Shown: piece by piece, positions 21,785 through 32,812 of the stretch
Layout: each line of letters begins with the position of its first letter
Numbering within the stretch: position 1 is the first letter of the stretch
Source of the DNA: Takashimella koratensis
Lineage: Eukaryota > Basidiomycota > Tremellomycetes > Trichosporonales > Tetragoniomycetaceae
DNA: 64,000 bases
Direction of reading: 5' to 3'
Assembly: GCA_003116875.1 (NCBI GenBank)
Contig: BCKT01000002.1
Location: 496,001-560,000, forward strand
Translations under genes and position numbers: made by a program
The notes under the pieces: generated by a model
Told to the model about the DNA's origin: nothing
Databases searched by the model: none
Seen by the model: only the letters and a program-made list of their open reading frames with translations

Positions 21785-22989
21785 ATGCGGGTTCCCGCCG
21801 TCCTGGCTTTTTACCTCGTCCTTGCGCTACATGCGCTCGGGCTGTCGATCGACTACCGGGATCGCGACCGTCCTTCGCCGCGTCCTCCAGAGCTCGTCGA
21901 CCGCGCTGCTACCAACACCACCACGACTCGAGTGACCCCTACTTCGGCCTCTTCCCCTGTAGCTGGTAGCTCTTCTTCGACCAGCGCTACGCTCACAACC
22001 ACCTCTTCCTCCTCCATCACCACCACCAAACACTCCAACTCGTCGCTTCCCTTACCCCCCTCTACTGCCCCAACTTCGCCTCCTTCACCCGTCCCTACCC
22101 CACTGGACAACTCGCTCTCTTACGCACTCACCACCTCGTGCCTCTCCTACCTCGCCCTCGTCGCCTCCTCAACCACATTCCTCTCTTGCCTCCCTTTCTC
22201 TCTCCTCCTCACCTCCTCCACCACCTACTCCTCCCTCACCTCCTCCGCCCTGGCTACCGGGAACTACTCCACTCTCAACGCTTTGATCGCATACACAAAC
22301 TCGCCGCAGCCCAGCGCGGGGCAATGCGACTCGTACATGGCCGGCGTGTTATCCGACATGTCAAGCAAGGCGAACTGTGCCTCTGATCTCGCCGGAGCAG
22401 GGAACGCAGTCGTTCAGCTCGTCAAAGCAGGTGTGGGGAATTACGAGGTGGTTCGGAAAGCAGAGGCTTTGACGGATCCGCAAACGGGAGTTTATTGTTA
22501 CCTCGAAGCATTGGCGAGTGATCGTCCTGACGACTTGTACCTCTGGAATCTGCCAGCGGGGACACCGTGAGTCATCATTCTCCTTGTCTTTGTCCAACTC
22601 CTTCCGCGATGCTTTCGTTCACTGACACTCCTTTCATCTCCTTTCATCTACGCAATCGACCGGACACCGCTTTCACATTTGCTACCTTTGCTACGTCTCC
22701 GTGTTCCCCCCTCAGTCTGCCCGCGACGTCCACACCAACATGCTCGACCTGTTCCGCGCGCCTACTCGACCTCCTCTCCGAGACATCTGCCAACTCGACG
22801 ACGCTCAACGCGACCATCATCAACTCGGCAGTAAGCACTGTCAATCAAGCGTGTGGAGCGACTTTTGTCTCCTACGCCACGGGTCCAGCTAGCAGTTCGG
22901 CATTTGCGAGCCTGTCTTCTATGAGTTCAATGGCTCTGCTATCCGTCTCTATTGGGACGTTGGTCGCTGCTTCCCTCTTGTCTTTGTAA
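21785..22989 (+). CDS. Secreted GPI-anchored DUF7729-like cell-surface protein
   Basis: Two exons (21785-22566, 22716-22989) give 351 residues. The protein opens with a signal peptide (MRVPAVLAFYLVLALHALGL). A Ser/Thr/Pro-rich, O-glycosylation-prone stalk runs to about residue 100. The folded part has regularly placed cysteines: TSCLSYLALVAS, FLSCLPFSLLLTSS, GQCDSYMAGVL, KANCASDL, TGVYCYLEAL, DDLYLWNLPAGTPLP, PTCSTCSARLLD, NQACGATFVSY. This Cys pattern matches the fungal domain I know as DUF7729. It ends with a Ser-rich spacer and a hydrophobic tail (LLSVSIGTLVAASLLSL), as expected for a GPI-attachment signal. Role unknown; probably cell wall or plasma membrane. The adjacent convergent gene encodes PIG-U, a component of the machinery that attaches such anchors. 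Confidence 0.8.
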
Positions 22990-23323
22990 AAACCCTTCAT
23001 CACCTTCACTTCCCCGTACCCTCACACGGACACTTTGACGACACACCGAGTCGTTTCCCTCTTTCGCTCTTTGCTTATTCTCGTTTCTTGGGCTGTCAGT
23101 ATACTGTGTCAAATAGATCATCCCCCCTCCATATCACCCCTGGCCTTACCAGAGAACATTGCTCACGACCTCTACGCAACAACGATGCATCAATCCCTGC
23201 CCCTTGCCACGCTTACTCCAACTCCCCCTTGCCCCTTGATCCGAAGCCGCCTCAATGTGTCCGAGCAGTACATCAAAGCAGCGTCTCAGCCACATCTATA
23301 TCTACCTCTCCCCGCCTGCGGTA
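22990..23323. other. Convergent 3' intergenic spacer
   Basis: This 334-bp tail-to-tail spacer lies between the GPI protein and PIG-U. Nothing beyond likely 3' untranslated sequence is seen. Confidence 0.5.
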
Positions 23324-25402
23324 TTACAAATCAGGCAACTGCGTGACACTCCACCCTCTGCTCTTCCACTCTTCCTTCAACACGTCATCGTCCACGTCCT
23401 GTACCCCAAACACCTCGTCATTCACCCTCCGCCTCGTATCCACCGTCAACGCGGCGCCCAGGGCATCTGCGACTGCCAGACTCGCGTTGAGGCCGTAGAC
23501 CATGGTCGCTGCGTAGAAGAAGTTGGCGTTACCTGTCCCGCTAAGTAGCCAGAGGCTGTGCAAGAGAGGAAGGAGGATGGAGGTATATAGGTGTACAGCG
23601 AGGGTGAAGAGTGGGTGTCGAAGGTCTGTGCAAGTAGGAAAAAGTTTTTGATAAATTGTTAGCACGTTTGTGATGGATAAGGACGAGGCATGATTGGGGC
23701 AGGCGTAAGAGACGACTTACTTGAAACGATCTCGGGGAAACAACTGAGAAGGCCAGCCCACGCGGCCATATCCCCAAGTGTAGGGTAACTCTTCCAAGTC
23801 GCCAACACCCCGACGAGTACAAGTACCGCCACGAGCGGGTCGTGCCTCAATCTCAGACACAGCGGGGCGACATAGATCACCGTGTGCAGCTGGGTCCAGT
23901 TAGCAAAGATTCGCGGGGAGACTAGACGATGGTAAAGTGCGTCGTAAAATAGTCTCAAGGGAGTAGCAAGTGTTTAGCGCGATGAGACCAGACGTACTTG
24001 GAAGACACCGAGGAAAAAATTGCGAAAGTGGTCAAACATCTCAGCGAAGAAATACCACCACATGCCAACGTTTGGTGTCAAGTCGGATACAGTCAGCCTG
24101 TGACCCATCTTGTTAGCTCTCTCCTCCCATCTTCGCCTCTCCCACCTCTTCCCTTGTTCCCACTGTTCCGGTCTAACTCACACTACACCCCAAGTGCGTT
24201 GGATCCACTCCGTCCCGACCAGTGACCACCCCACTACAGCCCCTGCCGCCGCAACTACCACGAACGCGATCACTAGCTGGATTCTAGCGGCGGTTGCGCC
24301 TGTCCTTGGAGCGCAGGCGAGAAGGAGCGGCGGGAGGAGTAGCGTGGGGTAAACGGCGGTATGTGAGGCAAGAGCAAGGAAAGCGCCTGCTAGTAAAGGA
24401 TTAAAGGAGGCGGTGTTGGCGATGGAGAGAAGGAGGAGGGTCGAGTCGATCGTGGAGGTAGAGCGGGATAGGCAGGTGAGGAGGGTATAGGGGTTGAATA
24501 GGTACCTAAGGGGTGTTGGTAAGGTTATGTGAGTCATGACGAACAGTAAATGGGGGAGATTGAACTCACAGGAGAGCTATCAACGCTGATCTGTCCTCTA
24601 TCGATATCTTAGATTTCGTCACTGCCTTCGCATCCCCGTCCACCTCTTTTGCGACCTCCTCCTGTGTAAAAACCGCCGACGCCGATACCGCCGCGGCCGC
24701 TACAGATGCTGAAGCTGCACCCTGTACCGCTTTCCTCTCTTCCATCTTCATCTCTTCTCGACTGGCTCGGGCAGTGTACACGCTAACCAGCGCCAGTGAC
24801 CCCGCCAAGTCGGCGACGATCCATGCTGCCGAAGTGAGCAGCTTGGAAGAGGCAGGTACGATGTAGCTGAATAATGCGAGGTAGAGTGGGGACTGGAGTG
24901 ATGCAAGGGTTCGATAAGGGCAGAAGTGGGGAAAGGGGTGGAGCAAGTCGAGTACGTTAGCAGGTTATCACGGATAACAGCAAGGAATCGGCAGGGTTTT
25001 GGTTGTAGTGGAGAAACGCACATGGTAGAAGACGCCGCCTTGGTATGGATTCATACCCCGGTCGTAGATCCATACGCCCTCTTTGACTAGGCACCTATAT
25101 CAGCTGGTACTCCACTTCAGACCGCGAGACCGTTCGAACTGCATGCACACCTCACTCCTCAACCTTCGCGCCTCTCCTTCATTCCTCTCTCCTCACTTCT
25201 CGCCCATACCCGCTGCTCACGCCGACTTACGAGACCGAAACGATGTAAGCGGGGACATGACCTCTGGTCTCCGTTCCAACGCGTCGCATAATTCTGGAAC
25301 AAGCAAGAGTGGGACGAGACGTACCGCCGCTCCTGCAGCCAAAACAACGGCGAGTCGGTGTCGCGTAGGTACGCGATCAAGGATGAGCCGGGCAATGTCC
25401 AT
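23324..25402 (-). CDS. GAB1: GPI transamidase subunit PIG-U (GAB1/CDC91)
   Basis: ATG at 25402 ([12 protein letters not shown]). A polytopic membrane protein of the ER, part of the transamidase that replaces a C-terminal signal peptide by a GPI anchor. Family landmarks appear in order across several exons: [10 protein letters not shown], then [30 protein letters not shown], a hydrophobic segment, [20 protein letters not shown], a run of membrane helices, [36 protein letters not shown], and [15 protein letters not shown]. It ends near DDDVLKEEW and LPDL. An Ala-rich charged insertion (about 24,640-24,760) lies in a loop between helices. An upstream GTG at 25420 could be read in frame but ATG is preferred. 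Convergent with the GPI-anchored surface protein. Confidence 0.92.
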
Positions 25403-26561
25403 GGTGATATAGGTGAACACTAAGCCTGGGGGTTAGTCGGGATGTTGATGAAATCGCGAACGGAGAACCAGTTTCAAAACGTGTCATCGAAAATGGATCT
25501 TTGGGGTCTGGGTCGTTGCGACCAAAAGTGATGGAAATCTGTTTTGCATCCCAACATCCGAGTCCCGATGATCCCCACTACAGCGCACAGTCCCAGTCCC
25601 ACCCTGTCCTCGTCTGCCTGCGTATGACAATCTCCCTGTTCTACCGTCGTAACCTCTCGACTCTTGATCTATTACCTGTGTCGCTCTCCCCCTTCGTCCT
25701 GAGACGGAGGTGCGGTGTGGGAGAGCGCAGGCGATAGACCAGTGAGGCTATGACTAGTAAGAGGAACCACAGCCACAGTACAGACTCGCCAATGACACAG
25801 AACACTCTATAGATGGGACGAACCGATACGCACGGGGTTGTCGCCCTCAAGCAACACGGCCAGGGGGAAGGGAGAATGGATTGAGGGGGAAATTAATGGC
25901 AAAGTGGGGGACGAGAACCGACCGAGGAACAAATGGTATGTATGGATGCCAAGAACCGAAAAGTCGATGGTCGAAACGAAACGAGGAACGATAAAGGTTT
26001 GAAAAGAGGAATCGAAAAGACAAAGAAAGAGAGTCGACGAGAGGTGAAGTGGTCGAGGAGCAGTGTGCCACCGCGTCTGCAGAGGCAGAAGCAGAAGCAG
26101 CGACGATAAAGACAACGACCCCGGGTCGACAGGTTCGAAAAGACGAATGAAGGCGAGCGCAGTGCAAATCAGAACAGACGAGGCACTTTCGTTTTGTATA
26201 TTTGTGTTTTCTTGTTTTTTCTTATTTCTCTTCCTTGTTGTTCTTTCTCCACGATGCGGACAACGGAGGATAAGTTGTCCGGTGATCCGGTGACACGAAG
26301 AACGAAACGAGACGAAGCGACACGGGGCAAGTCCATGCAGGGAGGGCGTATGCGATATGAGATGCTGATGCATCAGTCGAGGCTAGGCGAGGCGAGGTGG
26401 GGAGGGACGATCGGGTAGATTGAAATGCAATAGTCGATGAAAAGGGGCGAGTAGGATCTCTATGCTCTGGGAGACGATGACGACGGGAACGATGCGAGGC
26501 GAACAAAAACCCAAGACGAGACCAAGAAGAGACATCAGACAAAGAATGATTCAGCGTTAAC
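25403..26561. other. 1.2-kb intergenic region upstream of PIG-U and downstream of eIF4G
   Basis: This holds the PIG-U promoter and the eIF4G 3' region. Open frames on both strands (for example 25,807-26,373 minus) are Ser/Arg-rich or Phe-rich and show no domain. I see no tRNA or repeat. Confidence 0.45.
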
Positions 26562-29500
26562 CTAGGCGTTTGCCTTGGCTGCGGCTTCCTCCTCCTCGAT
26601 CTGGGTAATGGCGCGCTCGAGTTTTTGCTTGGGTCCGATCCTCGGTGTTCCGTAGACGGTGATCTTGGCGATGAGCGCCTCCATATCATCGTTGGAGATT
26701 GGCAAGCTTCGGATAAGCATCGCGACACCCTTGTACGCGTTGGGGAAGTCCATGACGGTATCCTCGAGTTCAGGCAGGTTGATTTCGATACCCTTTCGGA
26801 GATCGGCGACGCTCGCTGCGCTAGCCTCGAGGACCGCCTTCCAACCTCGCGCGACAACGTCAAAGTCGGGCAACTTGCATATCCGGAACAAGTCTTCGCC
26901 GAGTTTCTCAGAGAGCAAGTGCTTGTGCTGGTCTGGAAGCGATCGGTAGTACTCGACGATATCCTCGACGTTTCGAGATCCGCCAGAGTCCTTCTCACCC
27001 CAAAGCTCTTTACTGTCACTCGCAATCTTCGTCTTAGCCTCTTCCTCGGTCATGTCGGCCGGTTCGTCGCCGCCTGCAGGTGTCGAGACGCCCTCGACAT
27101 CCTCCTCGCTATCGTGGCCCGCCTCGTCGTCGTCGCCCTCCTCGCCCTGCTCGCCACCCTCGGCATCCCCAGAACCAGGGAGAGGCTTGGTGCGCGGGGC
27201 AAGCTGGAGCCGCTTGCGCTGTGGGGCATCGGCCGGAGCGGCGCCCTCTGCACTTCCTCGTCGCTCCGAGTTGCCCTCGCCGGCCTCGTTGAGCACGCCG
27301 AACATGTTGGTCGATGACGCCTGGCGAGATAATGGTGGGGTTTGAGCCTGGGGTCCGCCCTTCTTCCCTCGCATCGTGAAAACGCCCGAGGGCGCAAAAG
27401 TCGGCGCGCTGGGGAGACCAGCCGAGCTGACACCACGGCCAAAGTTGGAAAAGTCGGACGGGCGCTGAGTGGGTCGCGCACCGGTCGAGACGTTCTGCCA
27501 GTCACCGACCTGCTGGGGGCCGTCGCGGCGCGAGTGGCCGGCACGGGAGCCTCCTCGGGAGATGGACTCGCGGGCAGCGTTGGCAGCGTGCTGGGCCTTC
27601 TCGGCCTGCTCGCGTGCCGCCTGCTGGTGGACCTCGGCAATAGTCGTCGGGGCCGCCGCCTTGCGCGATGCCCACTTGTTCTTGCGAAGGTCGATCACGT
27701 CCTGAATCGTTAGTTACACTCAAGTCTCATACTCACCATAATCATGAACCTGATACGCGATGCCAAATTCTCGTTGGCGCTGAGCTGCGCAAGGCGCTCG
27801 AAGAAGACGCCCATCTGCTCGGCTGCCTGCTTCTCGTACGACTCGCCAATGGTCGTAATGAGCTTGACGACCGACTCGAGATCCTCCTCGTCCGGGTTCT
27901 CGACGTTGCCGAGGAGACGAATAAGGCACTGTCGGATAACACCCTTGGAGAGCATGTCGAGTTTGAAGAGCTCACCGATGAGCTGGACGAGACCGAGACC
28001 GCGACGCTTAGCCTTTTGGGCAGCGTAGTACTCTTCACTCATCATGGGCGCCTCGCTAGCTGCACCTTCCTCATCGGCCTTCTCCTTGTTCTCAGCAGCC
28101 TTGGCGAGCTTGGCGGCGTCCTCCTCGCTCTTGGCCGCGGCGGCCTTGGCAGCGTCCTCACGCGCCTTCCACCCGCTCTCAAAGTCCATCTGGCATCGAC
28201 CCAAGAGGTACTTGCGGAACAAGCTACCGCCTGAGACGGGCTTGCCGTCGAGGATCTCGGTGACAGCCGGGTCGAGGCGGTCGAGAAGGAGTCGACAGAG
28301 CTTGGCGTACATGGCGGACCAGTGAGCCTCGTCGGTTGCCTTTTCAAAGACTTGCTTGATCACAAGCTTGAGCGTCATACCGTCCTCTTCATCACGCGAC
28401 TTGTTGGCCCACTCGAGAATCTGCTGTGAAATCGAGTCAAACTTCTCCTCGGTAAGCTTGTTGAGCAACGCCTTGACCTTGCGCTCGATGAATGCAGGTG
28501 ATTTCTCGTCCAAGCCGCCAGCGGAGCGACCGTTGACCCAAGCGTTGGCAGAGACGACGAGGGGAGCGACATCGGGTTCCAGGGAGAGGCTCGCGCGAGG
28601 GTCCTGCGGCATGCGCTTGACACCACGCTGGCTGCGGCTGCCGCCACCTCGAGAGGTCGAGAGACCCATGGGAGGGAGACCAGCGCCCTGGCTCGGGGTG
28701 CGGTTCATCTGGCCGCTGACCATGCGCGACGCCTTGATCCTATCCTCGCTCGTAGTACCACGGATCGAAGAACCGGCACCAAAGTTACCCATACCGAACG
28801 AGCCCATACCCTGAGTAGGGAAGGGCGCGCCCCTGTTCATGCTGCTGATACCGAGACCAGCGAGGCCGCCGCGAGCCGGTCCGCTGACTGACGATCGCCC
28901 GCCTCGTGCTCCTCGGCCCTGTCCGAACCCGCTCGACGGGTCGGCCTCGAGACCAATCTCCTCGAGAGGAGGGAGAGTCTCGGGCTTCTCCTTGCAGACG
29001 TCCATGAACTGCATGAGGAAGTCGCGGTCGTAGCGGAATTTGCCTGACGGGGCATTGGCGTTGAGCGTAGGCGAGGGAGGCTTGACGCCGGATGGGTACT
29101 GGATGGATGAAATGTCCTCGATAGGTCGGGCGGAACCAAGAGCCGAAGGGAGGTCGGGGGAGGAGGTGGCTGCGCGGATCTCGAGAGCGGATGGGGTGGT
29201 ACGGCGAGCACCGTTGACACCGGGGAGAACGGGCTTGGCGGGGAGGCCAGCAGCGCCCATGGCGGGAGAGGAGAGAGGGGAGGCGGTGGTCGACTGCGAA
29301 GGGGTGAGGAGGGCACGGCGTTGCTCGTCGGCCTTGTCGCGGGTCTCCTGGGCAGCGGCGTGGGCAGCAGCGGCCTCAGCCTCGGCAGCTTCCTTGTCCG
29401 CAGCCTCCTTGACCTTTGCGGCGGCGGCTTGCTCCTCGGCAGCCTTCTTCGCAGCGGCCTGCTCGGCGGCGAGGGCCTCCTCAATCTTCTTGCGCTCGGC

Positions 29501-31416
29501 CTCTTCCTTCTCAGCCTGCTCCTTGTCGGCTTTCTCCTTCTGACGTTAGCCTTGTTGATAGAATCGACCCACCTTGTCAGCCTCTTCCTTGGCCTTGCGC
29601 TCCTCTTCCTCCTTGGCCTTGCGGGCGAGTCGCTCCTTGCGCTCAGCCTCCTCGCGAGCCTCCTCCTCCTTGATCTTTTTCAACTTCTCCTCCTCTGCCA
29701 ACCGGTTCTTCTTCTGCTCCTCGGTCTCGATGCGGACGACGACAGGCAGGCTCGGGACCTTTTTCTTCTCGGGCTGAGCAGGCTGGGACGGAGCTTGCTC
29801 GGTGGACGGGATCTCGGGGGTCGCGCCGCCGCTGGAAGGGAGAGACGAAGGCGGCTTGGCGGCCGCGGCGGCCTGCGCAAGGTCGAGAGAGGTACCATCC
29901 GGACGAGAAATTTTGATCGTCGATTTGGGTCGGGGAGTGAATGCCATGGCACCGGGGGAAAGAGCAGCGAGCTGGGATTGGGCAGCGTTCGGCTGAGGGG
30001 TGAAGGACTGAGCCGGTTGGAGGCTGACGGGGCGGCTAGGAGTGTTGGGGAGGGAAGGGATGGACGAGTTGGATGGCTGTTGAACGCTGACCGGTCGGCT
30101 CGGCGGAGTTGGCATCGGGCTGGCAGCACCACTACTGCTAGGGAGGGTAGCGTTGTGGGGGGCTGGGGAGGGTTGCTGGGCGGGAGCGCCGGCCAATTGC
30201 GACTGGCTTGCTCGAGGAGACATGGGCATGCTAGGCATATGTTGTTGCTGCTGATGAGCCCACTGAGGAGGCATACCGTACTGCTGGCCCTCGTATGGGA
30301 CGTTGTACTGAGGTTAGCTTTCTCGAAAACTTGGAACTCACGTAATAACCACCCTGAGGACCGTAACCCATGATGGGGTATCCACCTTGCTGAGGGTGGA
30401 CACCGTAGGGGCCACCCTGCTGGCCCATCATCACCGGTCGCTGCATACCCTGGGGCATCGTCTGCGGTCCGTTTGCGGGACGAACGGGGTTCTGGCCGTT
30501 CATTGGTGGGACACGGAAACCCTGCTGAACCTGAGTCGGCACTTGGTTATATGGCGGCTGGGGCATCCCAGCGTTCATAACCGGGGATCGAGGCTGGTTG
30601 GGCATACCCTGAGGAGGGCGGAGGTGAGGTTGAGCTGCGCCGGGGATCCCCTGCATCTGTTGGTAAGGGTGGGGGGCAGAGTTGGGCATCCCGTTGGTCG
30701 GGAACGGGCCCTGGTTGATAGAGTGACGGCGATCGTGGTGAACGTTGGACGCGGTGGTCGCCATGGTGCTAGAGGAGGGGTCGGCCGCGTTACTGCTAGG
30801 CTGAGGCTTGCCGGCAAAGAGAGAGTGCACGTCAAGCTTCTTCGGGGGTTGAGAAGGGGAAGCGGGGTTGACAGTGGCAATACCGCTCTGTCGACGAGGA
30901 GGTCGCATCATCGAAGAAGCGACAGGATTTGACGTCTCGGCGTCGATAGCGCCAAAAGTCTTGACCGCGTCGGACAAGTGTGCACCCGTTGTGGAGGGCG
31001 CAGCGGGGGAAGAGGAGAGGAGCGTACTGGGCGAGTCGACTGTCCCAAACGCGAGGTTGCCTAGGTGAAAGGATCAGCATCGGAGTTGGACTGATGCTGC
31101 GACTGACGCTGCGACTGGGCCGCCGCTGAGAAAACAAAGTTTGGATGGAACATTACTCACCGCGAGGCTTGATATCGACGCCGCCGCCGACCATGATGCT
31201 GCCTTTTCGCGAGTGACCACCGTTACCGGCGATGTTTACGGGGCCCGACCCGTTCTGGCCCTGGGGCTCATTAATGCCCGCTCCGTTGGGCTGCGGAGGC
31301 GGGGTTGCTACGGCGGACGGCAGTTTGGAAGAGTTGGGGTTGCTAGAGGTCGCGGGTGGAGAACCGCGAGTCTGAGCAAGAGATAAGGTTAGGTTCGTCA
31401 GAGCAGGTGTGCTCAT
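26562..31416 (-). CDS. Translation initiation factor eIF4G
   Basis: ATG at 31416 (MSTPALTNLTLSLAQTR) starts a long protein. The N-terminal half is Gln/Pro/Gly-rich and disordered, with the short motif KKLDVHSLFAGK about 30,840 and repeated SRPVS elements. A highly charged K/E-rich helix (about 29,540-29,720) follows. The eIF4E-binding motif is at about 29,010-29,035 (YDRDFLMQF). The MIF4G domain lies about 28,530-27,730 (FIERKVKALLNKLTEEKFD, SISQQILEWANKS, AMYAKLCRLL, GLVQLIGELFKLDML, MIMDVIDLRKNKW after splicing). A C-terminal helical region (NVEDIVEYYRSLP, VARGWKAVLEAS) resembles MA3. eIF4G scaffolds eIF4E, eIF4A and PABP on capped mRNA. Few introns, CT-rich leader and codon regularity fit high expression. 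A non-coding leader exon ending near 31,497 is likely. Confidence 0.93.
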
Positions 31417-31745
31417 GAAAAGGTCGTAAGATCGTAGAGGAGCTGGTGGGTGGTTAGCGCGGGTTGAGGGATGACGAGGTAGCACAATGTTGCTCACCTC
31501 TGCTTCTCGGAGTGGTGTGCGAGGATGACGCTAGGTTGCCGAAAAAGGATGAGATTTTTCGAGCGGGCGGTGAGCTGACGCCGTGGGTCGTTGCGGTTAC
31601 GACGAGGGGTCTGGCTGTGCACAGGAGGAGGGTTCGGGGTAGGGATGAGGACGAGGATTGCCTGTGTGCGAGGGATCACACGATGTCTGGGTCGAGACGA
31701 GGGAGGCGAGCAGAGAAGGGATGGGTGATCTCTGCTTTTTTTTCG

Positions 31746-31771
31746 GTGGGTGGGTGGGTGGGTGGGGTGGA
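31746..31771 (+). repeat. GGGT tandem repeat (G-quadruplex candidate)
   Basis: Five consecutive GGG runs separated by single T, then GGGG, lie about 330 bp upstream of the eIF4G start on the template strand. The spacing fits the standard G3N1-7 quadruplex rule. Confidence 0.8.
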
Positions 31772-32594
31772 TTGGGTTTGTTCTTGCGCTCGGATTCCTT
31801 CTCGGTGGTGAGAAGAGGGTCGAGGGGAAGACGAGCGGGGGTGGGTGTTGAGAGGGGGTGAGGGAGGGTTGGATGTGTATCTGAAAAGGACACTCGGTAT
31901 CGGGTGTCCTCTTTTGGATGAGGAGAAGAGAAGAGAGGATGAGAAGAAAAGAGGCAAGAGGCAGGGTGGGAGAGGGCAAGGTGGGAGGTGGGAGGTGGCA
32001 GTTGGACCCACCCCGAGGCGAAAAAAAAATGTACAGTAGTAGTAAGTAGTACAGCACAGGACAATGGGCGGCAAATGACACGGAACCAATTTCACAATAG
32101 AAACAAAGTTGGTACACCACTCGGCCCACAACGTTGCATACAACCAGCACGGCTAAACACTGTACACACCTATCATACATGCACGCACCAGTTACATTCC
32201 ACTCCCATCGCCAAGGTTATGACCCCACCCCACCCCGTGCCATGTCGACGACGAACGGAATGAATAGCACCTTACATGACATCACCCTGGAAAAGTGATC
32301 CAACCCACGCTAACCCAAATTTTTCATTACAACCCGACCCCCTCACGGCCCGGGTCAAGTGCCACACACGGAGCTTGGCCATCCACCTCCACCAGACATC
32401 CACTCTCACCATAGACCAGCACGCGATCACTTCCTCTGCTTCCCACAGCATCCTGACGTCGACCTCGGGAATGTACGCAAACGGAGAGCACGGGTCCTCT
32501 TTGATGGGTAATACCGACCGTAGGCTATAGCCAGTGTCTCACTCGCCCAGTCATGAATTAAACTCTGCAGATCATGTGGCACGGTGGCACCCGT

Positions 32595-32667
32595 GACGCG
32601 TCGGTCGGATCTCAGGTTGGACCTTGGTCATCTCGACGCGTCTTTACACGCTTGTTCAGGTTGGACC
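32595..32667 (+). repeat. Paired direct repeat with palindromic GACGCGTC
   Basis: GACGCGTC occurs at 32595-32602 and 32635-32642. Each is followed by TCAGGTTGGACC (32612-32623 and 32656-32667). The two units are therefore imperfect copies about 40 bp apart. Confidence 0.6.
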
Positions 32668-32812
32668 AGTATTGTCCATCTTGACTATGCAAGTCTCGTC
32701 TACTCGTCTGTTACACGAGGTAATCCATGCGTGATCTATACATCGTCGTAAGGTGCGTATCTGCGTTACTTTTGACACTGGACAACTCGTTACTTGCCTC
32801 GCTCCGTCTCCA

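Larger units (their letters stand above)
31417..32812. other. eIF4G promoter/leader and WAPL 3' flank
   Basis: No gene is supported. The eIF4G-proximal 600 bp are strongly CT-rich on the coding (minus) strand, a hallmark of highly expressed fungal promoters and leaders. It includes a GGGT repeat on the plus strand. A paired direct repeat lies further right at 32595-32667. Confidence 0.5.

Noticed and set aside
25807..26373. Minus-strand gene between PIG-U and eIF4G
   Set aside because: Composition-driven Ser/Arg/Phe-rich frame with no motif, no plausible exon structure.
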